From assembly GCF_001889065.1 (NCBI RefSeq), contig NZ_LWHB01000001.1:1-10426 (forward strand): a DNA stretch of 10,426 bases, written 5' to 3'. Positions 1 through 7,781 of the stretch are shown one piece after another. Made by a program: the position numbers and the translations under genes. Under the pieces are notes generated by a model. The model saw only the letters and a list, made by a program, of their open reading frames with translations. It was not told the origin of the DNA and did not search any database. Source of the stretch: Suttonella ornithocola (lineage in GTDB: Bacteria; Pseudomonadota; Gammaproteobacteria; Cardiobacteriales; Cardiobacteriaceae). Within the stretch, counting starts at the first letter, position 1. Every line of letters begins with the position of its first letter.

Positions 1-2362
1 TTTTTAACGCCGTATCTGCAAGCCCTTTACGCGCACCATGGGTAGATATAAAGTATTGAAGAACGTTTAATCCTTCACGGAAGTTTGCTGTAATTGGCGT
101 TTCAATGATAGAGCCATCTGGCTTCGCCATCAATCCACGCATTCCTGCTAACTGTCGAATTTGTGCAGCAGAACCCCTTGCGCCTGAATCCGCCATCATA
201 AAGACCGAGTTAAACGAATCTTGTTCAACTTCTTGACCATCCCGCGTTTTAACTTTTGTTTTACCGAGCTGCTCCATCATTTTTTTAGCAACTTGATCGT
301 TTGTTCTCGACCAAATATCAATGACTTTATTATATTTTTCACCAGAAGTAACCAAGCCTGAAGCATACTGTGCTTCGATTTCTTTCACTTCTTCTTCCGC
401 TTGGCTCAAAATTTCTGCTTTAGCCTTAGGTACTACCATATCAACAATACCAATTGATGAGCCAGAACGTGTAGCATATCGATAGCCGGTATACATTAAT
501 TGGTCTGCCAAAATTACCGTATCTTTCAATCCTAATTGACGATAGCATTGGTTAATTAAAGCTGAAATCGCTTTTTTCTTCATTGGCTGATCAATGTAAT
601 CAAAAGCTAAGCCTTTAGGCAAAATTTGATACAACAACGCTCTTCCGACAGTTGTTTTAACTCGCTTCAATTCTGGATTTCGGTCTTCAGGACCTGAATG
701 GATTCTTAAACGAACTTCTACAATTGCTTGCAAATCTACAAGACCAGATTGATACGCTCGTTCAACCTCTTCGACATCTGCAAAACGCATTCCTTCGCCT
801 TTTGCATTTATCCGTTCACGAGTCATGTAATACAAGCCAAGCACCATATCTTGAGAAGGCACAATAATAGGCTCACCATTTGCCGGTGAAAGAATATTAT
901 TTGAACTCATCATTAGCGCTCGTGCTTCTAATTGTGCCTCTAAAGATAAAGGAACATGCACCGCCATTTGGTCTCCATCAAAGTCCGCATTAAATGCCGC
1001 ACATGCTAGAGGGTGGAGCTGAATTGCTTTACCTTCAATCAAGACAGGTTCAAATGCCTGAATACCTAATCGGTGAAGCGTTGGTGCTCTGTTAAGCATT
1101 ACTGGATGCTCGCGGATAACATACTCTAACGCATCCCAAACTTCAGGTGCATCACGCTCAACCATTAATTTAGCGGCTTTTATGGTTGGTGCATGCCCAT
1201 TAAGAATCAATTGTTGGAAAATAAATGGCTTAAATAACTCTAATGCCATTCGTTTAGGTAAGCCACACTGATGTAAACGAAGTGTGGGCCCAACCACAAT
1301 AACCGAACGTCCAGAGTAATCTACCCGTTTTCCTAATAAATTCTGACGGAATCGTCCTTGCTTACCTTTGATCATATCTGCCAAAGATTTTAGTGGACGT
1401 TTATTCGTACCAGTAACCGTACGCCCTCTTCTTCCATTATCTAATAAAGAGTCAACAGCTTCTTGTAACATACGTTTTTCATTGCGCACGATGATATCTG
1501 GTGCAAAGAGTTCTAATAAACGTTTCAGACGATTATTACGATTAATGACTCGACGATATAAATCATTTAAATCAGATGTTGCAAATCTTCCAGAATCCAA
1601 AGGAACTAATGGACGCAAATCTGGTGGCAATACGGGAAGCACCTCTAAAATCATCCATTCTGGTTTATTCCCAGACTGTAATAAACTATCCATTAATTTC
1701 AAACGTTTCAATAAACGCTTGCTTTTTGTTTCAGAGTTTGTTGCCTCTAACTGCTCACGAATATTTTGAATCTCAGAAGGTAAATCCATATTTTTTAAAA
1801 TATATTGAATGGCTTCTGCACCCATCATTGCTTTAAATTCATGACCATACTCTTCTAGCGCTTGAATATAAGCTTCTTCTGTTAAAAGCTCATTTTTCTC
1901 AAGCGGTGTCATACCGGGATCTAAAACGATAAAAGACTCAAAATACAATACACGCTCAATTTCACGCAATGTTAAATCAAGCAACAATCCAATACGCGAT
2001 GGTAAAGACTTTAAAAACCAAATATGAGCAACGGGCGTCGCGAGATCAATATGTCCCATACGTTCACGACGTACTGATGCTTTAGTGACTTCAACACCAC
2101 AACGCTCACAAACAACACCTCTATGTTTCAAGCGCTTATATTTTCCACAAAGACATTCATAGTCTTTCATTGGTCCAAAAATCTTAGCGCAAAAAAGTCC
2201 ATCACGTTCCGGTTTAAACGTACGATAATTGATGGTTTCTGGCTTTTTAACTTCTCCATAAGACCAAGAACGGATAACATCGGGAGAAGCTAAACCAATC
2301 CGAATTTTATCGAAATCTTCCGCAACATCTTGCGGTTTGAACATATCAATTAAAGCTTTCAT
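1..2362 (-). CDS. rpoC: DNA-directed RNA polymerase subunit beta' (5' portion, runs off the window)
   Basis: This is the N-terminal 787 codons of the beta' subunit, which carries the catalytic Mg2+ site of RNA polymerase. The frame stays open from the ATG at 2362 to base 1, so only the 3' part is missing because of the window edge. Visible in order are the zinc-binding cysteines C70, C72, C85 and C88, the clamp coiled coil that binds sigma (roughly residues 260-310), the switch/active-site approach with VDYSGRSVIVVGP, and the catalytic NADFDGDQ at residues 458-465 (bases 968-991), with D460, D462 and D464 at the same numbers as in E. coli. The last visible part (ISTHGARKGLADTALK) is in the bridge helix, so the trigger loop and C-terminal half lie outside. 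The gene starts 18 nt after the rpoB stop, with AGGTAA as a modest Shine-Dalgarno. No frameshift or odd residue was seen. Confidence 0.98.
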   Translation of the reverse strand, partial: MKALIDMFKPQDVAEDFDKIRIGLASPDVIRSWSYGEVKKPETINYRTFKPERDGLFCAKIFGPMKDYECLCGKYKRLKHRGVVCERCGVEVTKASVRRERMGHIDLATPVAHIWFLKSLPSRIGLLLDLTLREIERVLYFESFIVLDPGMTPLEKNELLTEEAYIQALEEYGHEFKAMMGAEAIQYILKNMDLPSEIQNIREQLEATNSETKSKRLLKRLKLMDSLLQSGNKPEWMILEVLPVLPPDLRPLVPLDSGRFATSDLNDLYRRVINRNNRLKRLLELFAPDIIVRNEKRMLQEAVDSLLDNGRRGRTVTGTNKRPLKSLADMIKGKQGRFRQNLLGKRVDYSGRSVIVVGPTLRLHQCGLPKRMALELFKPFIFQQLILNGHAPTIKAAKLMVERDAPEVWDALEYVIREHPVMLNRAPTLHRLGIQAFEPVLIEGKAIQLHPLACAAFNADFDGDQMAVHVPLSLEAQLEARALMMSSNNILSPANGEPIIVPSQDMVLGLYYMTRERINAKGEGMRFADVEEVERAYQSGLVDLQAIVEVRLRIHSGPEDRNPELKRVKTTVGRALLYQILPKGLAFDYIDQPMKKKAISALINQCYRQLGLKDTVILADQLMYTGYRYATRSGSSIGIVDMVVPKAKAEILSQAEEEVKEIEAQYASGLVTSGEKYNKVIDIWSRTNDQVAKKMMEQLGKTKVKTRDGQEVEQDSFNSVFMMADSGARGSAAQIRQLAGMRGLMAKPDGSIIETPITANFREGLNVLQYFISTHGARKGLADTALK

Positions 2363-2380
2363 TTCTATTACCTGTTTCTA

Positions 2381-5300
2381 TTAGTCTTGAGCAAGTCCGA
2401 TGTCAATCCCTAACGCACGAATTTCTTTCGTCAATACATTAAAGGATTCTGGTAGACCAGGATCAATTCGTAGATCACCATCTACGATATTTTTATACAT
2501 TTTGGTACGACCTTCGACATCGTCAGATTTAACGGTTAGCATTTCTTGCAACGTATAAGCAGCACCATACGCTTCTAATGCCCACACTTCCATTTCTCCA
2601 AAACGCTGACCACCAAATTGTGCTCTACCACCCAATGGTTGCTGAGTCACCAAGCTATATGGTCCTGTTGAACGAGCATGCATTTTGTCATCCACTAAGT
2701 GGTGAAGTTTCAACATATACATATAGCCTACCGACACATCTCGATCAAAAGCTTCACCTGTACGTCCATCATACAAACGAGTCTGCCCAGTTGCGGGTAA
2801 ATTGGCTAACTCTAACATTTTCTGCAAGTCTGCATGCTCCTCAGCTCCATCAAAAACTGGGGTCGCCATCGGAATACCAGCACGTAAGTTTTCACATAAT
2901 GCTAAGAAGTCTTCATCATTAAGTTCATCAAGATTTTCTTTAGTACACTCTGGATTATGGTTATAAACAGCATTTAAGTACTCTCTCAACTCTTTGACAG
3001 ATTTACCTTCATCCATCATATTACTAAGACGACGCCCTAAACCGCGCGCAGCCCATCCTAAATGTAGCTCTAAAACCTGACCGATATTCATTCGTGACGG
3101 AACACCCAAAGGATTTAGCACAATATCTACTGGCGTACCGTCTTCCATGTAAGGCATATCTTCTACAGGAACCACAAGAGAAACAACCCCTTTGTTTCCA
3201 TGACGACCTGCCATTTTATCTCCCGGCTGTAAACGTCGCTTCACAGCAAGATAAACTTTTACCATTTTTAATACACCGGGTACCATATCATCCCCCTGTG
3301 CAAATTTGGCTTTTTTCTCTTCGTAGTAATCTTGTAATTCTTTTTCTTTATCTTTTAATAACTGATGCATTGCATCTAATTGCTCATTTAATGCAGCATC
3401 TTTCATACGAAGATCGAACCACTGCTCTGGCTTAAGAGAAGACAGCAAATCTTGATCAACTTTATCACCAGCTTTACGTTGAGGAGCTTTTTTCAATTCT
3501 TGCCCTATGACTAAGCGAGCAACACGATCATGAATATCACTAGCAAACACACGCAACTGATCTTTTACATCTTTTGCGATGGATTCAATTTCCATCTGCT
3601 CAATTTCTTTTGCACGCTCATCTTTTTCCACGCCATCACGCGTATAAACGCGAACGTCAACTACTGTACCATCCATGCCTGTTGGTACACGCAAAGAACT
3701 ATCTTTTACATCAGAAGCTTTCTCGCCAAAAATTGCGCGTAACAATTTTTCTTCTGGAGACTGAGAACGCTCACCTTTAGGAGTCACTTTACCAACTAGA
3801 ATATCGCCTGCACGTACTTCTGCGCCAATATGGACAATACCAGTTGCATCCAATTTTGCCAAAGCGCTTTCTTTAACATTCGGAATATCGGCTGAAATTT
3901 CTTCAGGCCCAAGTTTTGTATCTCGAGCAACACAAGTTAATTCTTCTATATGGATAGTTGTAAAGCGATCTTCTTGAGATACACGCTCAGAAATCAAAAT
4001 AGAATCTTCGTAGTTATAACCATTCCACGGCATAAAAGCAACTAGAACATTTTGTCCTAATGCCAACTCTCCCATATCCGTAGATGGTCCATCTGCTAAC
4101 ACGTCTCCTCTTGCAACTACATCACCTGGATGAACCAATGGTTTTTGATTGATACAAGTATTTTGGTTTGAGCGAGTATATTTTGTTAAATTATAAATAT
4201 CTACACCTAACCCACCTGGTTGCACTTCATCATCATTGACTTTCACAACAATTCTTGAAGAATCTACAGAATCAATAACTCCTCCACGATTTGCACGGAC
4301 CATTACACCTGAGTCATTAGCAACAACACGCTCCATTCCAGTTCCAACTAATGGCTTATCTGCTCGTAAAGTTGGTACTGCTTGACGTTGCATGTTTGAT
4401 CCCATCAAAGCACGGTTTGCATCGTCATGCTCTAAAAATGGAATTAATGATGCAGCTACCGAAACAATTTGCTTAGGTGAAACATCCATATACTGCACAC
4501 GATCAGGCGGCATCAAAGTAAATTCATTTTCAAAACGCGTTGAAATTAATTCATCAACGAACTCACCTTGTTCATTCAGATGCGCATTAGCCTGTGCAAT
4601 AACAAATTTAGATTCATCAATTGCTGATAAATATTCAATTTCTTCGGTTACCTTACCATCTATCACTTTTCGATAAGGCGTTTCTAAGAAACCATAATCA
4701 TTTGTTTTAGCATAAACTGCTAACGAATTGATCAAACCAATGTTCGGACCTTCTGGTGTTTCAATCGGGCAAAGACGACCATAATGCGTTGGATGCACGT
4801 CACGCACTTCAAATCCTGCACGCTCTCTAGTTAAGCCACCCGGACCTAGCGCTGAAATTCGGCGCTTATGAGTTACCTCAGACAGTGGATTATTTTGATC
4901 CATAAATTGAGATAACTGTGAAGAACCAAAGAATTCTTTAATTGCTGCGGCAACTGGTTTAGCATTGATTAAATCTTTAGGCGTCCAACCTTCTGATTCA
5001 GCTTGATTTAGACGCTCTTTTACTGAGCGCTCTAAACGAACCAAACCAACTCTAAAGGCATTTTCTGCCATTTCTCCAACACAACGAATACGACGATTAC
5101 CTAAGTGGTCAATATCATCTGTCTTACCAAAACCATCTTTGATAGCAATTAATTTTTTGACGACATCAACAATATCTTCACGAGATAATGTTCCAGAACC
5201 CTCAACTTCTTCTCTTCCTAAACCTCTATTAAATTTCATACGACCGACTCGAGATAAATCGTATCGAGTTTCATCGAAGAATAAGCTTTCAAAAAGTGTA

Positions 5301-6463
5301 TCAGCAGCATCTTTAATTGGTGGTTCACCTGGACGCATCATTCGATAAATTTCTGCACGCGCTTCCTGCTCTGTAGTTGTTTCATCTAAACGCAACGTAT
5401 CTGCTAAATATCCACCACGACCATGCTCATTAATAAATAATGTATGGAAGGTTCTAACCCCCATTTCAGCTAAACGAATTAAACCTTCTTCTGTTAATTC
5501 TGTATTTGCCGCTAAAATCAACTCGCCGGTTTCTTTATCAATTAAGTCCTTAGCAAGAATTTTACCAATAATAAAATCCATTGGGACAACTTGCTTTTTA
5601 ACATCAGCATTCTCTAATTGACGGATATAGCGAGAAGAAATTTTCTTACCTGCCGGAACAATAACATCATCACCATTCACAATATCAAACTGAGCCACTT
5701 CTCCACGAAATTGTTCTGGCTCAAATTCCATTTCTAATTTACCGCTTTTTGTAATATAGAATGTTTGTGACTCAAAGAACATATCCAACATTTGCTGGTT
5801 ATCATAACCTAAAGCACGTAATAGAACCGTAACCAACAACTTACGGCGACGATCAATTCGGCAATAAATCAAATCCTTCGCATCAAATTCTAAATCTAAC
5901 CAAGAACCACGATAAGGGATAATTCTTGCATTAAATAATAGTTTACCTGAGCTATGTCCTTGTCCATTATCATCACCAAAAAATACACCAGGAGAACGAT
6001 GAAGCTGTGAAACAACAACACGTTCAGTTCCATTTATAACAAAGGTACCATTGTCTGTCATTAATGGCATTTCACCCATATAAACAGACTCAGATTCAAT
6101 GACCTGCTTAAGTTTTTTCTTTGTACTATTTTTATCATAAATAGCTAACCGCATTCTCGCTCTAAGAGGGCTAGCATAAGTAACGCCTCTTAACTGACAC
6201 TCACGGACATCGAACTCAGGCTTACCTAAATCATAGCCAACGAATTGCAATTCCACCATTTCATTATGGCTTTTTATTGGAAAAATAGATTTAAAAGCTT
6301 CTTGAAGTCCCTTATCTTCGCGCTTATCAGAAGCTGTATGCTGCTGGAGAAAGTCATTATAAGACTCCAACTGCATTTCAAGTAAATAAGGTGTTTCTAA
6401 AACAGTAGGACGTTTGCTGAAGTTTTTACGGATACGTTTTTTTTCAGTGAACGAATAGGTCAT
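2381..6463 (-). CDS. rpoB: DNA-directed RNA polymerase subunit beta
   Basis: This is a complete beta subunit of 1360 residues, slightly longer than the 1342 of E. coli. It forms one jaw of the RNA polymerase core with beta' and binds rifampicin. The start MTYSFTEKKRIRKNF matches the family N-terminus, and a GAGG Shine-Dalgarno lies about 10 nt before the ATG. The rifampicin region is present and looks wild type: D522, H532 and S537 correspond to E. coli D516, H526 and S531 (bases about 4850-4930), so no classical resistance change is seen there. PIETPEGPNIG, the GDKMAGRHGNKG catalytic-centre segment and the C-terminal clamp-contact motif PESFNVLTKEIR are all intact. The segment around residues 1000-1080, between GVEKDERAKEIEQ and AQGDDMVPGV, is charged and divergent, as is usual for this lineage-variable part. 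A variable spacer before it separates the gene from rplL; rpoC follows after 18 nt, so the two subunits are co-transcribed. Confidence 0.99.
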   Translation of the reverse strand: MTYSFTEKKRIRKNFSKRPTVLETPYLLEMQLESYNDFLQQHTASDKREDKGLQEAFKSIFPIKSHNEMVELQFVGYDLGKPEFDVRECQLRGVTYASPLRARMRLAIYDKNSTKKKLKQVIESESVYMGEMPLMTDNGTFVINGTERVVVSQLHRSPGVFFGDDNGQGHSSGKLLFNARIIPYRGSWLDLEFDAKDLIYCRIDRRRKLLVTVLLRALGYDNQQMLDMFFESQTFYITKSGKLEMEFEPEQFRGEVAQFDIVNGDDVIVPAGKKISSRYIRQLENADVKKQVVPMDFIIGKILAKDLIDKETGELILAANTELTEEGLIRLAEMGVRTFHTLFINEHGRGGYLADTLRLDETTTEQEARAEIYRMMRPGEPPIKDAADTLFESLFFDETRYDLSRVGRMKFNRGLGREEVEGSGTLSREDIVDVVKKLIAIKDGFGKTDDIDHLGNRRIRCVGEMAENAFRVGLVRLERSVKERLNQAESEGWTPKDLINAKPVAAAIKEFFGSSQLSQFMDQNNPLSEVTHKRRISALGPGGLTRERAGFEVRDVHPTHYGRLCPIETPEGPNIGLINSLAVYAKTNDYGFLETPYRKVIDGKVTEEIEYLSAIDESKFVIAQANAHLNEQGEFVDELISTRFENEFTLMPPDRVQYMDVSPKQIVSVAASLIPFLEHDDANRALMGSNMQRQAVPTLRADKPLVGTGMERVVANDSGVMVRANRGGVIDSVDSSRIVVKVNDDEVQPGGLGVDIYNLTKYTRSNQNTCINQKPLVHPGDVVARGDVLADGPSTDMGELALGQNVLVAFMPWNGYNYEDSILISERVSQEDRFTTIHIEELTCVARDTKLGPEEISADIPNVKESALAKLDATGIVHIGAEVRAGDILVGKVTPKGERSQSPEEKLLRAIFGEKASDVKDSSLRVPTGMDGTVVDVRVYTRDGVEKDERAKEIEQMEIESIAKDVKDQLRVFASDIHDRVARLVIGQELKKAPQRKAGDKVDQDLLSSLKPEQWFDLRMKDAALNEQLDAMHQLLKDKEKELQDYYEEKKAKFAQGDDMVPGVLKMVKVYLAVKRRLQPGDKMAGRHGNKGVVSLVVPVEDMPYMEDGTPVDIVLNPLGVPSRMNIGQVLELHLGWAARGLGRRLSNMMDEGKSVKELREYLNAVYNHNPECTKENLDELNDEDFLALCENLRAGIPMATPVFDGAEEHADLQKMLELANLPATGQTRLYDGRTGEAFDRDVSVGYMYMLKLHHLVDDKMHARSTGPYSLVTQQPLGGRAQFGGQRFGEMEVWALEAYGAAYTLQEMLTVKSDDVEGRTKMYKNIVDGDLRIDPGLPESFNVLTKEIRALGIDIGLAQD
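6437..6444 (-). repeat. A8 homopolymer near the start of rpoB
   Basis: The coding strand has eight consecutive A residues covering the codons GAA AAA AAA of the conserved TEKKRIRK segment, within the first ten codons. The residues are those expected for the family, so the frame is correct as written. A run this long can cause polymerase slippage or a sequencing indel. Confidence 0.9.
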
Positions 6464-6519
6464 GATGCGTGAACCTCGGCGTCGAATGTGCGCAATGCGC
6501 GGGAAAGAAAAATAAAATT

Positions 6520-6558
6520 AGCATTCTTATAACGGCGCATAACCGGCAGAAGAATACT
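6520..6558 (-). promoter_or_regulatory. Imperfect stem-loop in the rplL-rpoB spacer, possible RNase III-type processing site
   Basis: In the transcript AGUAUUCUU (6558-6550) can pair with AAGAAUGCU (6528-6520) over nine base pairs including one G-U. A symmetric 4x4 internal loop follows, then an inner CGG/CCG stem with a 7-nt loop. No U-run follows, so it is not a terminator. In E. coli the same spacer carries an RNase III cleavage stem downstream of the attenuator, and this element has the same place and general form. The RNase III role is inferred from position only. Confidence 0.5.
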
Positions 6559-6574
6559 CATTTATAAAGACAGC

Positions 6575-6606
6575 AAAAAGTACTGACGCCGAAACGCCAG
6601 TACTTT
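6575..6606 (-). terminator. Terminator-like hairpin between rplL and rpoB (candidate attenuator)
   Basis: The transcript has AAAGUACUG pairing perfectly with CAGUACUUU, extended inward by G-U, C-G, G-C and U-G pairs around a UUCG tetraloop. The stem is 13 bp in total and ends in a run of five U, three of them within the stem. It begins about 20 nt after the rplL stop. E. coli has a partial terminator (attenuator) at this place that lowers rpoBC transcription relative to the ribosomal protein genes; the same role is likely here. Because rpoBC has no convincing promoter of its own in the spacer, read-through must be substantial. Confidence 0.8.
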
Positions 6607-6625
6607 CAAATAGCCGAAACTAAGC

Positions 6626-7003
6626 TTATTTAAGCTCAGCTTTTGCACCGGCTTCTTCAAGTTCTTTTTTGATTTTTTCAGCTTCTTCTTTGCTAGCACC
6701 TTCTTTCAAAGTAGAAGGAGCGCTATCAACGGCTTCTTTTGCTTCTTTCAAGCCTAAGCCAGTTACTGCACGAACAACTTTGATAACAGCAACTTTGTTA
6801 GCGCCAGCATCAGTTAGAACAACATCGAATTCAGTTTTCTCTTCCGCAGCAGCACCTGCATCAGCAGCAGCTACAGGAGCAGCAGCTACAGCAGCAGCAG
6901 CTGAAACACCAAATTTTTCTTCCATTGCTGAAATTAAATCAACAACATCCATAACAGACATTGAAGCGATTGCTTCTAGAATTTCGTCTTTAGAAATGGC
7001 CAT
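6626..7003 (-). CDS. rplL: 50S ribosomal protein L7/L12
   Basis: This is the 125-residue stalk protein (121 in E. coli), present in several dimers per ribosome and needed to recruit and activate translational GTPases. The N-terminal dimerisation domain, residues 1-33, contains the family signature MSVMDVVDLISAMEEKFGVSA. A hinge of almost pure Ala, Val and Pro spans about 35-53. The C-terminal factor-binding domain, residues 57-125, includes KTEFDVVL, ANKVAVIKVVRAVTGLGLKEAK and an acidic/lysine-rich end. The hinge is a few residues longer than in E. coli. The ATG at 7003 has GGAG six bases upstream. It lies 53 nt after rplJ, whose product anchors it to the ribosome, and precedes the rpoB attenuator hairpin. 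Residue 2 is Ala rather than the Ser acetylated in E. coli L7. Confidence 0.99.
   Translation of the reverse strand: MAISKDEILEAIASMSVMDVVDLISAMEEKFGVSAAAAVAAAPVAAADAGAAAEEKTEFDVVLTDAGANKVAVIKVVRAVTGLGLKEAKEAVDSAPSTLKEGASKEEAEKIKKELEEAGAKAELK
6846..6902 (-). repeat. GCT/GCA-rich triplet tract encoding the L7/L12 hinge
   Basis: On the plus strand this stretch is built largely of gcagca triplets and close variants, encoding the Ala-rich linker of L7/L12. It is low-complexity DNA within the reading frame; changes in triplet number would lengthen or shorten the hinge without a frameshift. Confidence 0.75.
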
Positions 7004-7056
7004 ATAAACTCCAAAAATATTTAAATAAAATTAAGTCAAAAATACCAAAAGCTGAA

Positions 7057-7593
7057 TTACGCAGCTTCTTTGCTTTGACGGATTGCTTCAACTGTACGAA
7101 CCAACTTACCTGGGACTTCATTAATCGTACGAGCCAATTTTTCAACAGGTGCACGCATACAAGCCATAAGAAGAGACAATGCTTCTTCTTTTGTTGGCAT
7201 TTTAGCTAAACGATCTAACTCATTACCAGGTAAAGTTTCACCTGAAATGCTTAAGAATTTTACAATTCCTTTATCTACTTTATCATTTGCTTTGAAGAAA
7301 TCACGCCATAAACGTGCTGCTGAACCTGGATCTTCTTGAGAAAACGCCAAAACTAACGGACCAACTAGTTTATCTTCTAAACCAGAAAATTCTGTATCAG
7401 CTAATGCACGACGCGCTAGGGTATTTTTAACCACACGTAAATACACGCCAGTTTCTCGTGCAGCGGCATGTAAAGCCGTCATCTGAGTAACAGTTAATCC
7501 ATGATATTCAACAGCAACTAACGCTAAAGCGTTTGAAGCAACTTCATGCACTTCTGCTACAACAGCTTGTTTACTGGTTAAATTTAATGCCAT
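7057..7593 (-). CDS. rplJ: 50S ribosomal protein L10
   Basis: This is L10, 178 residues (165 in E. coli), the base of the L7/L12 stalk. Its N-terminal domain binds 23S rRNA next to L11 and its C-terminal helix holds the L12 dimers. The N-terminus MALNLTSKQAVVAEVHEVA, the RNA-binding VYLRVVKNTLARRAL segment, the VGPLVLAFS strand and the C-terminal GKLVRTVEAIRQSKEAA all match the family. The extra length comes from a segment near residues 146-160 (APVEKLARTINEVP), absent from the E. coli protein but within the family's usual size range. A strong AAGGAG lies seven bases before the ATG. L10 complexed with L12 is the known repressor of its own mRNA, and a matching leader lies just upstream. Confidence 0.99.
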   Translation of the reverse strand: MALNLTSKQAVVAEVHEVASNALALVAVEYHGLTVTQMTALHAAARETGVYLRVVKNTLARRALADTEFSGLEDKLVGPLVLAFSQEDPGSAARLWRDFFKANDKVDKGIVKFLSISGETLPGNELDRLAKMPTKEEALSLLMACMRAPVEKLARTINEVPGKLVRTVEAIRQSKEAA

Positions 7594-7613
7594 TCAACAC
7601 TCCTTAAGTGAGA

Positions 7614-7738
7614 TTGCATTTACCCTTAAAAACCGTATTTAAACGGACCTTCTTGGTATAGCCATTTCAGATAACTGAAGCTGACCTACCATCTATGCAG
7701 GAAATTAAGTACTATTTAAAAGCACACCTGCAGTCTTT
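7614..7738 (-). promoter_or_regulatory. L10 leader: mRNA site for L10-(L12)n translational autoregulation
   Basis: The transcript between rplA and rplJ has AAAGACUGCAGG (7738-7727) and CCUGCAUAGAUGG (7701-7689). These pair through GCAGG/CCUGC with the unpaired AGA and AUAGAU sequences of a kink-turn-like junction. The inner hairpin has GUGC/GUAC closing it. A second stem follows: GGUA pairs with UACC, and AGC-UUCAG (loop UUAU) with CUGAA-GCU, at about 7641-7688. Paired AGACUGCAGG and CCUGC-UAGAUGG strands are the hallmark of the L10 leader family in gammaproteobacteria. Binding of L10 with L12 there represses rplJL translation. A weak CCGU/ACGG stem followed by five U (about 7625-7650) lies nearer the rplJ Shine-Dalgarno. 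Confidence 0.75.
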
Positions 7739-7741
7739 GAC

Positions 7742-7763
7742 GATAGCTGCGCTTGCAGCTATC
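7742..7763 (-). promoter_or_regulatory. Perfect 9-bp hairpin at the 5' side of the L10 leader
   Basis: GATAGCTGC and GCAGCTATC flank the tetraloop AAGC. No U-run follows, so intrinsic termination is unlikely. It starts about 18 nt after the rplA stop and ends just before the L10 leader strands. It may protect the rplKA message from 3' decay or form an outer stem of the leader; both are inferences. Confidence 0.65.
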
Positions 7764-7781
7764 CAAAGAATCTTTAAAAAA

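Noticed and set aside
1368..1836. Plus-strand open frames over rpoC (133 and 86 codons)
   Set aside because: They lie opposite the continuous, highly conserved rpoC frame, have no ribosome-binding site of note and no recognisable protein features.
4847..4930. Rifampicin resistance change in rpoB
   Set aside because: The residues at the classical positions (D522, H532, S537) are the sensitive type, so no resistance is indicated.
2578..5348. Several plus-strand open frames of 68-114 codons opposite rpoB
   Set aside because: All are antisense shadows of the conserved rpoB frame; their translations are low in structure and resemble no family.
6510..6570. Possible separate rpoB promoter using TATAAG or TATAAA
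   Set aside because: No acceptable -35 box at 16-18 bp for either hexamer.
6669..7007. 112-codon plus-strand frame opposite rplL
   Set aside because: It is the complement of the Ala-rich rplL gene; the Ala/Ser-rich translation follows from the GCA/TGC triplets.
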